Notes: a model not told the origin generated them from the letters alone. 64,000 bases of DNA from Paraburkholderia eburnea (GCF_002917095.1 NZ_PQGA01000024.1:1-64000); one strand, 5' to 3'; counted from the first letter of the stretch, positions 26,837 to 35,990 are shown. Translations and numbers: made by a program.

Positions 26837-27054
26837 CATTTGCGGCTCCCCTGACGCCGACTATCGCTTATTAACACTTCGCCGATTGTTTGTCGGATTT
26901 CGACTAGTTAATGTGTCGACACGATGATTTGATCAAGGAAGTGGTTCAAAGACTATAAAAAGACATTCTTTCAATCACCCTTTTTAAAGGTAGTCAGCAT
27001 TGTCCTTGCAGGCAATACGCGCTGATTCCGTCATTTGCCATTCACTCTCGCGCT

Positions 27055-27762
27055 ATGGCCAACTATCAAAATTGCATCGGTCTCTATGAGTGCACCGGGC
27101 CGCATGGCGAATTCCTGCGCGGTGTGCTCACGCGTGCCGCCTATGTGTGCGTCGAGATCGAGACGTTCGAGGAACTCGCCATCCGGCTTCAGCGTGGCGC
27201 GCTTGATCTGCTCATCGTGAGCGGCTCCGAGCGCGACGGTCAGACCTTCGAGGCGCTGAACGGAGCGCGCAGGCTCATCGCGGCGGAAGTGCCGATGCTG
27301 ATCGTAGGTGAGCCTAACGGCGCGGATTCCGAATCGATGGCGCTCAACGCGGGCGCCGACGATTACATCGTCCGCTCGCGTTCGCCCGAGGCGCTGATTG
27401 CACGCGTCGCCTCGCTGCTGCGCCGCACGCGCCGTCCGCAGCCTGTCAGGGCCGAATGCTACGGCGTTTATGAATTCGATACGAGCCGTGGCATCGTCAC
27501 GCTGCGCGGCAGTGCGGTCACACTGACCCAGCGCGAATTCGATCTCGCCTGGTTTCTGTTTCGCCATCTCGATGCGCCGCTATCGCGTGCGCAGATCTTC
27601 GAATCGGTCTGGCATCAGTCCTTCGGCGTGTCGTCGCGCACGGTCGACACGCATATCTGCTGGCTGCGTTCGAAGCTGAAACTGAACCCCGGCAATGGTT
27701 ATGTGGTCACGTCCGTGCATGGTTACGGCTATCGGCTCGAAAGCGTGCAGAGCACGCTATAA
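27055..27762 (+). CDS. OmpR-type response regulator with atypical receiver
   Basis: 235 residues: receiver-like domain (about 1-120) and a winged-helix DNA-binding domain (about 135-230; L-T-Q-R-E-F-D-L-A-W-F-L-F-R-H, R-T-V-D-T-H-I-C-W-L-R-S-K-L and G-Y-G-Y-R-L-E). In the receiver the phospho-acceptor position reads D-L-L-I-V-S-G-S-E-R, with Ser instead of Asp, and the acidic pair and conserved Lys are also absent. It therefore probably works without phosphorylation. No kinase gene is adjacent. It converges on, and overlaps by 6 bp, a paralogous regulator on the other strand. Confidence 0.88.
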   Translation: MANYQNCIGLYECTGPHGEFLRGVLTRAAYVCVEIETFEELAIRLQRGALDLLIVSGSERDGQTFEALNGARRLIAAEVPMLIVGEPNGADSESMALNAGADDYIVRSRSPEALIARVASLLRRTRRPQPVRAECYGVYEFDTSRGIVTLRGSAVTLTQREFDLAWFLFRHLDAPLSRAQIFESVWHQSFGVSSRTVDTHICWLRSKLKLNPGNGYVVTSVHGYGYRLESVQSTL

Positions 27763-28443
27763 GGTACGGTCGAGTCGATACCCGCGCCCGTGTACCGAAG
27801 TCAGCCGGTATCCGTTCTCGGGCGCGAGATGCAATTTCGAGCGCAGGCGGCTGATCTGGGTGTCGACGCTGCGCATATTAACGTCGGTCTCGCCCTGCCA
27901 GATCAGATCCAGAATGTGCTCGCGCGAAAGCGTCGTGCCCATGTGCTGATAGAACAGCAGCGCGAGCCTGAATTGCCGCTCGGTGAGGTGAATCGCGGTG
28001 CCGTTGCGCGAGACGCTGCAGGCAACGGGATCGAACTCGAACGCGCCAGCGGCTTCTTCGCCGTATTCGAGCCGCGCCGCACACGCACGGCGCAGCACCG
28101 AAGCCACGCGCGCGCGCAGGACAACGGCGTTCACCGGACGGTTCAGGCAGGCGTCCGCGCCGGCATTCAGCGCGCCAATTTCGTCGCGCTCCGCATGCAG
28201 CGACGTCACGTAGAGGACCGGAATCTGCGTGGAAACAATTGCCCGGACCGTACTGAGCACGCAGATGCCCGTCATGTCGGGCAATGCGTGATCGAGCACA
28301 AGCAGATCGAAGGTTTCGCGGCGCAGCGCGCGCAGCAATTCACCGCCCAGCGCAAAGCGATGGCACACGCAGCCTGCGTCAGGCAGCGTGCGGGAGGCGA
28401 GTTCCACGAATTCGGCATCGTCGGAAAGCAGGGCAAGTCTCAT
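27757..28443 (-). CDS. OmpR-type response regulator
   Basis: 228 residues starting M-R-L-A-L-L-S-D-D-A. The receiver keeps the acidic pair (D8, D9), phospho-acceptor Asp 51 (L-L-V-L-D-H-A-L-P-D) and T in Y-V-T-S, but the conserved Lys is Arg (L-N-R-P-V-N). The winged helix (L-T-E-R-Q-F-R-L-A-L-L-F-Y, R-S-V-D-T-Q-I-S-R-L-R-S-K-L, G-R-G-Y-R-L-D) is clearly related to the convergent neighbour. No sensor kinase is adjacent. The ATG at 28443 starts the first receiver strand; an upstream extension to 28527 is not conserved. Confidence 0.9.
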   Translation of the reverse strand: MRLALLSDDAEFVELASRTLPDAGCVCHRFALGGELLRALRRETFDLLVLDHALPDMTGICVLSTVRAIVSTQIPVLYVTSLHAERDEIGALNAGADACLNRPVNAVVLRARVASVLRRACAARLEYGEEAAGAFEFDPVACSVSRNGTAIHLTERQFRLALLFYQHMGTTLSREHILDLIWQGETDVNMRSVDTQISRLRSKLHLAPENGYRLTSVHGRGYRLDRTL

Positions 28444-28855
28444 TGTTCGACCCGTTCTTTTATCTTTTGGCGTGACCTGCGGCCCCACAGAGAAAAAGCC
28501 AGTCGAACAAAACGCCCAGACTGGCAAATGAGGTTAGTCATAGGTGAGGGGGGCACCAGAGTTCGCGACCAACCTCGGGCTTTTCGAGTCCGCGCATCTG
28601 TTCCCGAACAAATGCAGAGACATGTTGTTCATCAGCATTACAGTTTGATTCGGACTGCGGATTATCTCGACTGGGATGATCTTATTATTATGCAAAGCGG
28701 CCGAAGGGGTTGTTAAATCATGTCACGCGGATATGTCAGAACGCCTTGTAGCGGAAAACGCTGTCCGTGACGGGCATCGCATCCCATCTACACAATAGGA
28801 TAGCTAATTAATTAGCGGCATCATTTCTTCTTCTCGCAAGACGAAGCGCCCTGCC
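28444..28855. other. Intergenic region without recognised gene
   Basis: About 410 bp between the response regulator start and the nrsF-like stop, both on the minus strand. Moderately AT-rich (TTATTATTATG near 28682; AATTAATTAG near 28810). It should hold the promoter for the response regulator; no hairpin-plus-T terminator or RNA gene is evident. Confidence 0.5.
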
Positions 28856-29497
28856 TTACCAGCGCAGCAGACGCGGGCCGAGCCACGCGCCGATCATCGC
28901 GGGTATCAGCATGCCAATGGCGTACCAGATGCTCCAGAATGCCGGACTCATCTCCGGGCAATGGACGCAGTAGGCGACGGTGGCGAGCGCGCTCGCGAAC
29001 AGGCCCGCTGCCGCGCCCGCAAGACGCGGGCGTGTGGGCGCCAGCCCCTTCGCGGCCCAGAACACCGCGACGAAGGTTGGCACCGACAGCAGCAGAATAT
29101 TGAACGGGCAGGTGCGCCACGACAGCCCGAGCATGAGCGGCAGCCGCTCGGCCGGCAAAGCGGTGCCCAGCGTCGCCCAGCCCGCCAGCCACACGGCGAC
29201 GAAGGGCGCGGCCACCAGCGCCCATGCATAGCCGCCGCGCACGCCCGGCCGCCCGAGGCGGCTGACAGTGAGCGCAGCCGCAATCGCCACGGCCAGCGGG
29301 AAGGCAATCTTGGCCCAGAAGATGGGCGTCTGCGCGACGTCCATCAGGTCATGGCGTACGCCGAACACGATGGCGACCAGCAGGAGCGAACCCGCGAGCC
29401 CGAGCGGCAGCGCGCGCGCGAAGCGGCGTACGACCGCCTTGTGGTCCACACGCGTGACGCCGGTGGACAGCAGCGTGATGAGATCGTCGGTTTTCAT
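28856..29497 (-). CDS. NrsF-like (DUF1109) anti-sigma factor membrane protein
   Basis: 213 residues with about six predicted membrane helices and the DUF1109 start M-K-T-D-D-L-I-T-L-L-S-T-G-V. Members such as Caulobacter NrsF hold the ECF sigma factor SigF at the membrane. A C-V-H-C pair near the C-terminal end (Y-C-V-H-C-P-E) could be redox- or metal-sensitive, which is inference. It is translationally coupled to the sigma gene (4-bp overlap), the usual arrangement for this pair. Confidence 0.88.
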   Translation of the reverse strand: MKTDDLITLLSTGVTRVDHKAVVRRFARALPLGLAGSLLLVAIVFGVRHDLMDVAQTPIFWAKIAFPLAVAIAAALTVSRLGRPGVRGGYAWALVAAPFVAVWLAGWATLGTALPAERLPLMLGLSWRTCPFNILLLSVPTFVAVFWAAKGLAPTRPRLAGAAAGLFASALATVAYCVHCPEMSPAFWSIWYAIGMLIPAMIGAWLGPRLLRW

Positions 29498-30258
29498 TGC
29501 GCCCCCCGGATACGCGCGGCGAGCGCCTTCAGGCCACGGTGGATGCCCACTTTCACGGCCGATTCGGACAGCCCCGTGAGCTTCGCGGCTTCGACCACCG
29601 AGCGCCCTTCCAGCTTCACGTGCACGATGGGCAGGCGCTGCTTGTCTGGCAACTGGTCGAGCAGCTTGCCGATGTCGCGCCGCGCCTGTGCCGGTTCATC
29701 GTCGGCTTGCGCGAACAGGTCGGTGTGATCATCGAGCGGATCGTTGAGCGATTCGCGGCGGGAGCGCGAGCGAAAGAAGTCCATCAGCTTGTAGCGGGCG
29801 ATCGCGTGCACCCAGGCGGTCAGCGGTTCATCGGGGCGCCATGTGTGGCGGGCGTTGTGCACCGCGAGCAGGATTTCCTGCACGAGGTCTTCCACATCGT
29901 CGTGCAACTGCGGGATGCGCCGCCGCAAATACGCGCGCAAATGGCGCGTGAGCTCCTGCAGAAAAGTGCGGTACGCATCGGCGTCGCCTTCGAGGCCGCT
30001 CATGAACAGCGCTTTGAGACGGATTTCCGCTGGATACAAAGGGCGTCCTGAGTTATCGCGACGATGGGATGACGCGCCGGAAACGGCGCTCCTGCCAGCG
30101 TCGTCGTCGAATCCGGGTGCGCCCGGATGAGCGTAGCCGAAGCCGTCCTGCGCCGCAATAGCGCTCACGGCGCCGCCCTGCGGGCCGGGTTCGTCCGCCC
30201 GCTGCCATTGCGCTGCCCGGTTCGTCCAGCTCACAATCGCGTTCTCCAGTCGTGTCAC
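29494..30258 (-). CDS. ECF RNA polymerase sigma factor (SigF-like)
   Basis: The conserved part, from about R-L-K-A-L-F-M-S-G-L-E-G-D-A-D-A-Y-R-T-F-L to the end, has sigma region 2 (D-V-E-D-L-V-Q-E-I-L-L-A-V-H-N-A-R-H-T-W and Y-K-L-M-D-F-F-R) and region 4 (L-P-D-K-Q-R-L-P-I-V-H-V-K-L-E-G and L-S-E-S-A-V-K-V-G-I-H-R-G-L-K). This is the NrsF-linked ECF group. The start is uncertain: GTG at 30258 follows GGGAAGG at good spacing and is chosen, but it leaves about 70 non-conserved N-terminal residues; a GTG at 30168 is an alternative. Overlaps the anti-sigma gene. Confidence 0.85.
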   Translation of the reverse strand: MTRLENAIVSWTNRAAQWQRADEPGPQGGAVSAIAAQDGFGYAHPGAPGFDDDAGRSAVSGASSHRRDNSGRPLYPAEIRLKALFMSGLEGDADAYRTFLQELTRHLRAYLRRRIPQLHDDVEDLVQEILLAVHNARHTWRPDEPLTAWVHAIARYKLMDFFRSRSRRESLNDPLDDHTDLFAQADDEPAQARRDIGKLLDQLPDKQRLPIVHVKLEGRSVVEAAKLTGLSESAVKVGIHRGLKALAARIRGAQ

Positions 30259-30463
30259 TGGCACACCTTCCCGATGTGTCCTGTCGAGCCAGTTCGTTTG
30301 CGGCCGCCGCCGGGTTACAGATCGCGCGAAATTTTTCCCGGCAAGGCCGCGCGTGGCCCCATCGCCCTCGCACTTCATGGATCTTTCGGGGAGCCACGAA
30401 GCGGGTTATCTTAGTGCAGCGCGACATCCCTATCCTCTATTGCACGACCGGAGCTTGTGAAGC

Positions 30464-31174
30464 ATGGCAGCGAGAACGAACGAGTATCAGCAACCTATCG
30501 GCGCGGCACTGGAAGGTTGGACGCCGCGCGAGCGCCCCGCGCGCGTGACGCTCGAAGGCGAGCGTTGCCGCATCGAGCCCGTCGATGTCGAGCGGCATGC
30601 CGCCGATCTCTTCGAAGCCTATAGCGCCGCGCCCGACGGCAGTGACTGGACCTATCTCTTCACCGGTCCGTTCACGGATTTCGAATCCTTCCACGCTTAC
30701 CTGGAGAAAGCCGCGGCCTCGGAAGATCCGCTGCACTACGCCATCATCGACCGCGCGAGCGGCAAGGCCGTGGGCACCTTCGCGCTGATGCGCATCGACC
30801 CGGCGCATGGCGCGATCGAAGTCGGCAGCGTGACGTTCTCGCCACGGCTCAAGCGCACGGCCCTCTCCACCGAGGCTCAATACCTGCTGATGCGCTACGC
30901 CTTCGACGAACTCGGCTATCGCCGCTACGAGTGGAAGTGCGACAGCCTCAACGCGCCGTCGCGCAAGACCGCGCAGCGCCTGGGCTTCCAGTTCGAGGGC
31001 ATCTTCCGCCAGGCCGTCGTCTACAAGGGGCGCAGCCGCGACACCGCCTGGTACGCGATCATCGACCAGGACTGGCCGCAGGTGAAGCGCGCGTTCGAAA
31101 GCTGGCTCGCGCCCGCCAACTTCGATGCACAAGGCAACCGGCGCGCCTCGCTCGCAAGCCTGCGCGATGCCTGA
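30464..31174 (+). CDS. GNAT family N-acetyltransferase (RimJ/RimL type)
   Basis: 236 residues with L-E-G-E-R-C-R-I-E-P at the N-terminus, A-I-E-V-G-S-V-T-F-S-P, S-T-E-A-Q-Y-L-L-M-R-Y-A-F-D-E-L-G-Y-R-R-Y-E and Q-R-L-G-F-Q-F-E-G-I-F-R, the classic RimJ/RimL sequence pattern. Unknown acceptor amine. It overlaps the following acetyltransferase gene by 8 bp, so the two are translated together. Confidence 0.9.
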   Translation: MAARTNEYQQPIGAALEGWTPRERPARVTLEGERCRIEPVDVERHAADLFEAYSAAPDGSDWTYLFTGPFTDFESFHAYLEKAAASEDPLHYAIIDRASGKAVGTFALMRIDPAHGAIEVGSVTFSPRLKRTALSTEAQYLLMRYAFDELGYRRYEWKCDSLNAPSRKTAQRLGFQFEGIFRQAVVYKGRSRDTAWYAIIDQDWPQVKRAFESWLAPANFDAQGNRRASLASLRDA

Positions 31175-31649
31175 GACGTTGCCCAAGAAGTTGCCTGGAA
31201 GGGTGCCCGAGCAGGTCATCATCCGCGACATCGCCCCGGCTGACCGCGCCGACTGGTTCCGGCTCTGGGCGGGCTACAACGCGTTCTATGAAGCCGAAGT
31301 CGCACCGCCGATCAGCGAACGCACATGGCAGCGCCTGCTCGATCCCGGCTCAAACCTGTTCGGCCGCATCGCCGAGATCGAAGGCCGCGTGCTGGGCTTC
31401 AGCCTGAGCGTTCTGCATGAGGGCACGTGGGTCGATGCGCCCATCTGCTATCTGGAAGATCTGTTCGTCGATCCCGGCGCGCGCGGCCAGGGCGTCGGCC
31501 GCGCGCTGATCGCGGATCTGGTCGCACTCGGGCGTCAGCGCGGCTGGTCGCGGCTCTACTGGCACACGCGCGACGACAACCCGGCGCGCAAGCTCTACGA
31601 CGAATTCACCGCCGCCGACGGCTTCGTTCGCTATCGGCTGACGCTGTGA
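31167..31649 (+). CDS. GNAT family N-acetyltransferase
   Basis: 160 residues. The acetyl-CoA loop reads L-F-V-D-P-G-A-R-G-Q-G-V-G-R-A-L-I, a near-perfect GNAT motif A, followed by W-H-T-R-D-D-N-P-A-R-K-L-Y-D (motif B). The start, ATG 31167, lies inside the end of the preceding acetyltransferase gene. Substrate unknown; could act on polyamines or amino acids as do other small GNATs. Confidence 0.9.
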   Translation: MPETLPKKLPGRVPEQVIIRDIAPADRADWFRLWAGYNAFYEAEVAPPISERTWQRLLDPGSNLFGRIAEIEGRVLGFSLSVLHEGTWVDAPICYLEDLFVDPGARGQGVGRALIADLVALGRQRGWSRLYWHTRDDNPARKLYDEFTAADGFVRYRLTL

Positions 31650-31799
31650 CCCAGGTTCCGCCCCGTGTTTCACCCATGAAACCTAGGGTTTCACCCATTT
31701 GCCAATCAGAAAAACTGATAGCCAGCTTCAATTTAATGCGTTTCCCATAAGCGTTCCGATGCGGCAAAGTGTCATCTCCGCGAATGGAGTGATCTCCAA

Positions 31800-32654
31800 G
31801 TGAACCAACGCATCGATCCGTCCCTGCTTGCCCCGCCCGACCTGTCGTTCGCGACGCTCGATTCAGGCGTCGTTCTGCCGTACCTCGAACGGGGGACCGG
31901 CGAGCCGCTGCTCTTCGTCCACGGCTCGCTGTGCGATTACCGCTACTGGGTGCCGCAGCTCGACGGCCTTGAGGACGATTTCCGCTGCATCGCGCCGAGT
32001 CTGAGCCATTACTGGCCGGCCGCCGACGCCTGCATCCAGGGCGAGTTCGGCTGGGAAAGCCATCTGCACGAGCTGGCCGATTTCATCGGCGCGCTGGGTC
32101 TGGAATCCGTGCATGTCGTGGGTCACTCGCGCGGCGGCAGCATCGCCTACCACCTTGCGCGCCGCTATCCGCGTCTCGTGCGCACGCTCGTGCTCGCCGA
32201 TCCGGGCGGTCCGCTGCGCCGCCTCGAAGACGACGACGACGTCCTGCCGCCGGCCACCAACGCACTGCGCACGCGCGCGGCCGATCTGATCGGCAATGGT
32301 CGGCTCGAAGATGGTCTGGAACTGTTTGTGGATTCGGTGAGCATACCCGGCGCATGGCGCAAGAGCACGCACGCGTTCCGCGCAATGGCGATCGCCAACG
32401 CGACGACGCTGCCCAAGCAACTCGACGACCCGCTGCCCGCCTACACGCGCCGCCCGGCTGCCGACATCAAGTGCCGCACGCTGCTGATCGACGGCCAGCG
32501 CAGCCCGCTGATGTTCCGCAACAATGTCGAGGCGCTCGAAGAGTGGATCGACTTTGCGCAGCGCGTGACGATGAAGGGCGCGACGCATGGCATGAACGCC
32601 ACACATGCCGATCTTTTCAACACGCACGTGCGCAACTTCATCTACGAAGGCTGA
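31800..32654 (+). CDS. Alpha/beta hydrolase
   Basis: 284 residues. Oxyanion region L-L-F-V-H-G-S-L-C-D-Y-R-Y-W, nucleophile elbow G-H-S-R-G-G, likely acid in L-L-I-D-G-Q-R-S and His in G-A-T-H-G-M-N. No signal peptide. The start is GTG following GATCTCCAA, with a GGAG 11 bases upstream. Substrate unknown; the fold includes esterases, haloalkane dehalogenases and C-C hydrolases. Confidence 0.88.
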   Translation: MNQRIDPSLLAPPDLSFATLDSGVVLPYLERGTGEPLLFVHGSLCDYRYWVPQLDGLEDDFRCIAPSLSHYWPAADACIQGEFGWESHLHELADFIGALGLESVHVVGHSRGGSIAYHLARRYPRLVRTLVLADPGGPLRRLEDDDDVLPPATNALRTRAADLIGNGRLEDGLELFVDSVSIPGAWRKSTHAFRAMAIANATTLPKQLDDPLPAYTRRPAADIKCRTLLIDGQRSPLMFRNNVEALEEWIDFAQRVTMKGATHGMNATHADLFNTHVRNFIYEG

Positions 32655-32676
32655 CGCGGGCTGATTGCACCGGCCT

Positions 32677-32703
32677 GGCGCGCGCGATCTTCCGGCGCGC
32701 GCC
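32677..32703. terminator. GC-rich inverted repeat between convergent genes
   Basis: Stem GGCGCGCGC / GCGCGCGCC with a 9-base spacer, placed between the hydrolase and the convergent VOC gene. No T-tract; a bidirectional transcription stop is plausible. Confidence 0.4.
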
Positions 32704-32721
32704 GTTCCTCGCTTCAGGCGT

Positions 32722-33147
32722 TCATTTGGCAAACAATTGCCCGATATCCTTGAACGCCTTGAATTCCAGCGCATTACCGCACGGATCGAACAGGAACATC
32801 GTGGCCTGCTCGCCCACCTGCCCCTGAAAGCGGATATACGGTTCGATCACGAACTGCGTGCCGAACTCGCGCAGCCGCTGCGCCAGCGCCTCCCAACGAT
32901 CCCATTCGAGCACCACGCCGAAGTGCGGTACCGGCACGTCATGACCGTCCACCGCGTTGGTGTGCGCCGCTTCCTGCGAGGCGGTTTTCGGATGCTCGTG
33001 GATCACTAGCTGATGGCCGAAAAAGTCGAAATCGACCCAATGCGTGCTCGAACGGCCTTCCTCCAGACCGAACACGCGGCCATAGAAGTCGCGCGCGGCG
33101 GGCAGATCGTAGACGGGAATCGCCAGGTGAAACGGCGAAAGACTCAT
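32722..33147 (-). CDS. VOC (glyoxalase/dioxygenase) superfamily protein
   Basis: 141 residues starting M-S-L-S-P-F-H-L-A-I-P-V-Y-D-L-P-A-A-R-D-F-Y, the typical beta-alpha opening of VOC proteins with the first metal-ligand His (H7), further His in P-H-F-G-V-V and Glu in N-A-L-E-F-K. A strong AAGGAG lies before the ATG. Substrate unknown. Confidence 0.88.
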   Translation of the reverse strand: MSLSPFHLAIPVYDLPAARDFYGRVFGLEEGRSSTHWVDFDFFGHQLVIHEHPKTASQEAAHTNAVDGHDVPVPHFGVVLEWDRWEALAQRLREFGTQFVIEPYIRFQGQVGEQATMFLFDPCGNALEFKAFKDIGQLFAK

Positions 33148-33308
33148 GGCTTGCTCCTTTTTATCTTCTCTATGGCGCGATCATGCGGGGAAACGGATCG
33201 CGTCATGGTAGGCCGCATGGGCGAGAAATAAAATCTATATAACCCGCTTCATCGCAACATCGGCATCGTGCATCGCCACGCGGCGCCGATGAGTGACGTG
33301 GCGCCCGC

Positions 33309-33345
33309 AAAAAAACCGCGGTGCGCCTCGCGGCGCAGCCGTGGT
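33309..33345 (-). terminator. Intrinsic terminator of the phospholipase C gene
   Basis: Reading the minus strand, a long GC hairpin (CCACGG-C-TGCGCC, GCGA loop, GGCGCA-CCGCGG, with one mismatch and one bulge) is followed by seven T residues, 25 bp after the phospholipase stop. Confidence 0.85.
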
Positions 33346-33370
33346 CTATCCAGTCAAGCGCATCAGCCGA

Positions 33371-35485
33371 TCAGCCGCCCAGCGCCGGATCGCTATAGCT
33401 CGGATGCCCCGTTTCGACGTGACCCGCAATGCGGCGCACGAAGCTCGAATCGCTATCGACCGTAATCGTCAGGTCGTACCAGCCGTAGGCGTTGCGCAGG
33501 TCGAGATAGAGCTGTTCGGTGTCGCCGCCGCGCGCGGTGCGCTGGATCTTCGTGCCCGGATCGTAGGCGTTGACGATGGTGAACTGGCACCGCGCGGCGC
33601 CCGTGTTCTCCAGACGCAGTTGCAGATTGCCGTTTGCCACGTCGTAGCCTTCGGTCACTTCGGGGCGCGCCGTATTGCCGTTGCCGAACCAACCCGTCTG
33701 CGTCTGCTTGCCTGCAAAGCGGCGCAGGAAACCGTTCGGCCCATGCACGGTGAAGTCGTAGGCGCCCGTCGCGCCGATCGGCAGTTGATCTTCGAGACGC
33801 TTGCCCGCTTCGACCGTGTAAGTGAGCGGCGCATCGGCGCTGAGCGCCGCGTAGACGAGGAACACCGCGCCCGCGCGGCCCGTATTGATGAAATGCGCGC
33901 GAGCCTTGCCCGTCGATGCGTTCGCGTTGAAACGCACGAATAGCTCATAAGGCAGGGCACGCGCAAGACGCACGCCGCTCTCCTGCTTCGGCACGCTGCC
34001 GACCAGCGGCGGCACCGGCACGTAGTCGGGATGTCGATTATTGTCCGGTGGCGCGTAGCCGGTCGTCGATGGCAGCGTCGGCAGCGCGGCGTTGGGCGTG
34101 GTGAAGTTGAACGCCGAGGTCAGGTCGCCGCACACCGCGCGACGCCACGGCGTGATATTGGGTTCGGCGAGATCGTGATGCGAGCCGAAGCGCTTCTCGA
34201 TGAAGCGGATCACCGACGTGTGATCGAAGGTCTCCGAACACACCCAGCCGCCACGCGACCACGGCGAGACCACCAGCATCGGCACGCGCGGCCCGAGACC
34301 ATACGGGCCCGATGCGTACTTGCTGCTGCCGGGAAAGATTTCGTTGGCAATATCGACCGTCGACAGGCCGTTCGCGCTCGATGCGGGCGGGAACGGCGGC
34401 GCGAGGTGATCGAAGAAGCCATCGTTCTCGTCGTAGTTCACGAGCAGCACGGTCTTGCTCCACAGATCCGGGTTCGACGTGAGGATCTGCAATACCTGAT
34501 CGACGTACCACGCGCCGTAGTTCGCGGGCCAGTTCGGATGCTCCGAGTAGGCCTCCGGCGCGACGATCCACGAGACCTGCGGCAGCGAGTTGTTCGCCAC
34601 ATCCTGCTTGAGCACGTCGAAATAGCCGCCGCCCGCGAGCACATGGGTGCCCGTGCGTGCGCGGTCGTAGAGCGGGTTGCCCGGCTGCGCGTTCTGATAC
34701 TGCGTGAAGTAGAGCAGCGAGTTGTCGCCGTAATTGCCGATGTACGGGTTGTCGCCCGTCCAGCCCCACGAGCCCTTCGCGGTCAGCCCTTCGCCGATGT
34801 CCTGGTAGATCTTCCACGAGATGCCCGCGTTCTGCAGCACTTCGGGATAGGTGGACCAACCGTAGCCGGCTTCCGCGTTATCGACCACCGGGCCGCCACC
34901 GCTGCCGTCGTTGCCGACCCAGCCCGTCCACATGTAATAGCGGTTCGGGTCCGTGGAGGTCAGCGTCGAGCAATGATAGGCGTCGCAGATCGTGAAGGCG
35001 TCGGCGAGCTGATAGTGGAACGGGATGTCGTCGCGCGTGAGATACGCCATCGTCGTCGTGCCCTTGGCGGGCACCCACTGGTCGTAGCGGCCGCCGTTCC
35101 AGGCGGCGTGCGTGGTCGGCCAGTCGTGCGGCAGATCCTGGATGAATTGCAGGCCCAGGTTGGCGGCCGTCGGGTGAAACGGCAACACTTCACCGATACC
35201 CGCCGCGAGCGGCTGGTTCCACACCGGTTTGCCGTTGGGCAGCGCGATTGCGCGCGTGTCGCCAAAACCCCGCACGCCGCGCAGCGTGCCGAAGTAATGG
35301 TCGAACGAGCGGTTCTCCTGCATCAGGATGACGATGTGCTCGACGTCGCGGATGCTGCCCGTGCGGTTGTTCGCAGGAATCGCGAGCGCGTTGCGGATGC
35401 CTTGCGGCAGCATCGTCAGGGCGGTGGCCGAACCGGCGCTCATCGCGGCGGTGCGGAGAAAGTCACGGCGGCTTCTCGAAGTCAT
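33371..35485 (-). CDS. Phosphocholine-type phospholipase C, Tat-exported
   Basis: 704 residues, matching the family (about 700). The N-terminus has a twin-arginine signal (S-R-S-R-R-D-F-L-R-T-A-A). The phosphoesterase domain starts E-H-I-V-I-L-M-Q-E-N-R-S-F-D-H-Y-F-G, the metal/active-site signature of the PlcN/PlcH and acid phosphatase AcpA superfamily, and V-N-Y-D-E-N-D-G-F-F-D-H is also present. Two C-terminal DUF756-type domains (Y-E-L-F-V-R-F-N-A-N and Y-D-L-T-I-T-V-D-S) complete it. It hydrolyses phosphatidylcholine and related lipids outside the cytoplasm. The ATG at 35485 gives the Tat motif at the proper place; the longer frame is a shadow. Confidence 0.93.
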   Translation of the reverse strand: MTSRSRRDFLRTAAMSAGSATALTMLPQGIRNALAIPANNRTGSIRDVEHIVILMQENRSFDHYFGTLRGVRGFGDTRAIALPNGKPVWNQPLAAGIGEVLPFHPTAANLGLQFIQDLPHDWPTTHAAWNGGRYDQWVPAKGTTTMAYLTRDDIPFHYQLADAFTICDAYHCSTLTSTDPNRYYMWTGWVGNDGSGGGPVVDNAEAGYGWSTYPEVLQNAGISWKIYQDIGEGLTAKGSWGWTGDNPYIGNYGDNSLLYFTQYQNAQPGNPLYDRARTGTHVLAGGGYFDVLKQDVANNSLPQVSWIVAPEAYSEHPNWPANYGAWYVDQVLQILTSNPDLWSKTVLLVNYDENDGFFDHLAPPFPPASSANGLSTVDIANEIFPGSSKYASGPYGLGPRVPMLVVSPWSRGGWVCSETFDHTSVIRFIEKRFGSHHDLAEPNITPWRRAVCGDLTSAFNFTTPNAALPTLPSTTGYAPPDNNRHPDYVPVPPLVGSVPKQESGVRLARALPYELFVRFNANASTGKARAHFINTGRAGAVFLVYAALSADAPLTYTVEAGKRLEDQLPIGATGAYDFTVHGPNGFLRRFAGKQTQTGWFGNGNTARPEVTEGYDVANGNLQLRLENTGAARCQFTIVNAYDPGTKIQRTARGGDTEQLYLDLRNAYGWYDLTITVDSDSSFVRRIAGHVETGHPSYSDPALGG

Positions 35486-35585
35486 GTTGTGGTTTCCATC
35501 TTCAGGTTGAGAAAGCACGCGCGACGCCGCGCCGTCACGAACGACGGCAGGCGGCGCGAGGTCGCGCGGCCGGGTGCAGTCGTTG

Positions 35586-35990
35586 TCAATCGGCGGTGTG
35601 AATCTCGGGCGGGGCAAGCGGCGCGTCGCGTGTTGCGTTATTTGCTGCTGTGTCCGCGTCGCTTGCGCCGCCGGGGGCGGCGCTCGCATGAGCAGGCGAG
35701 CGAATCGCGAGCGCGGTGATCGCGTCGCTCCCGTTCGCGCTATTCGCGCTGTCTGGAGAATTCGATGGAGCCTGGAAGGCGGGTTCAGGCATGGGCTGCG
35801 CTTGCGCAAGCTCGCGCGCGGCGCTCGTGGTGAGCGCCGCGCGTGCATCGTCGGCGCGATCGCCGCATGCGCTGTTCGCACACGCAACCACTGCGACCAT
35901 CACGCCGACGAGCAATACGCCGGGCAAGCTCAAACGTTTGCGCGGCGCGCTGCGGATACGCAGGCGCGCCGGCACGAAATCGACCGTCAT
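35586..35990 (-). CDS. Hypothetical single-pass membrane or lipoprotein-like protein
   Basis: 134 residues starting M-T-V-D-F-V-P-A-R-L-R-I-R-S. One hydrophobic helix (L-P-G-V-L-L-V-G-V-M-V-A-V-V-A-C-A) around residues 22-40, then a disordered Ala/Ser/Pro/Asp-rich tail. GGAGA sits five bases before the ATG at 35990. Not related to any family I recognise. About 100 bp upstream of the phospholipase C gene on the same strand, so it might be co-transcribed with it. Confidence 0.55.
   Translation of the reverse strand: MTVDFVPARLRIRSAPRKRLSLPGVLLVGVMVAVVACANSACGDRADDARAALTTSAARELAQAQPMPEPAFQAPSNSPDSANSANGSDAITALAIRSPAHASAAPGGASDADTAANNATRDAPLAPPEIHTAD

Noticed and set aside
33371..35887. Longer start for phospholipase C
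   Set aside because: Would bury the Tat signal inside the protein; ATG 35485 gives the correct position.
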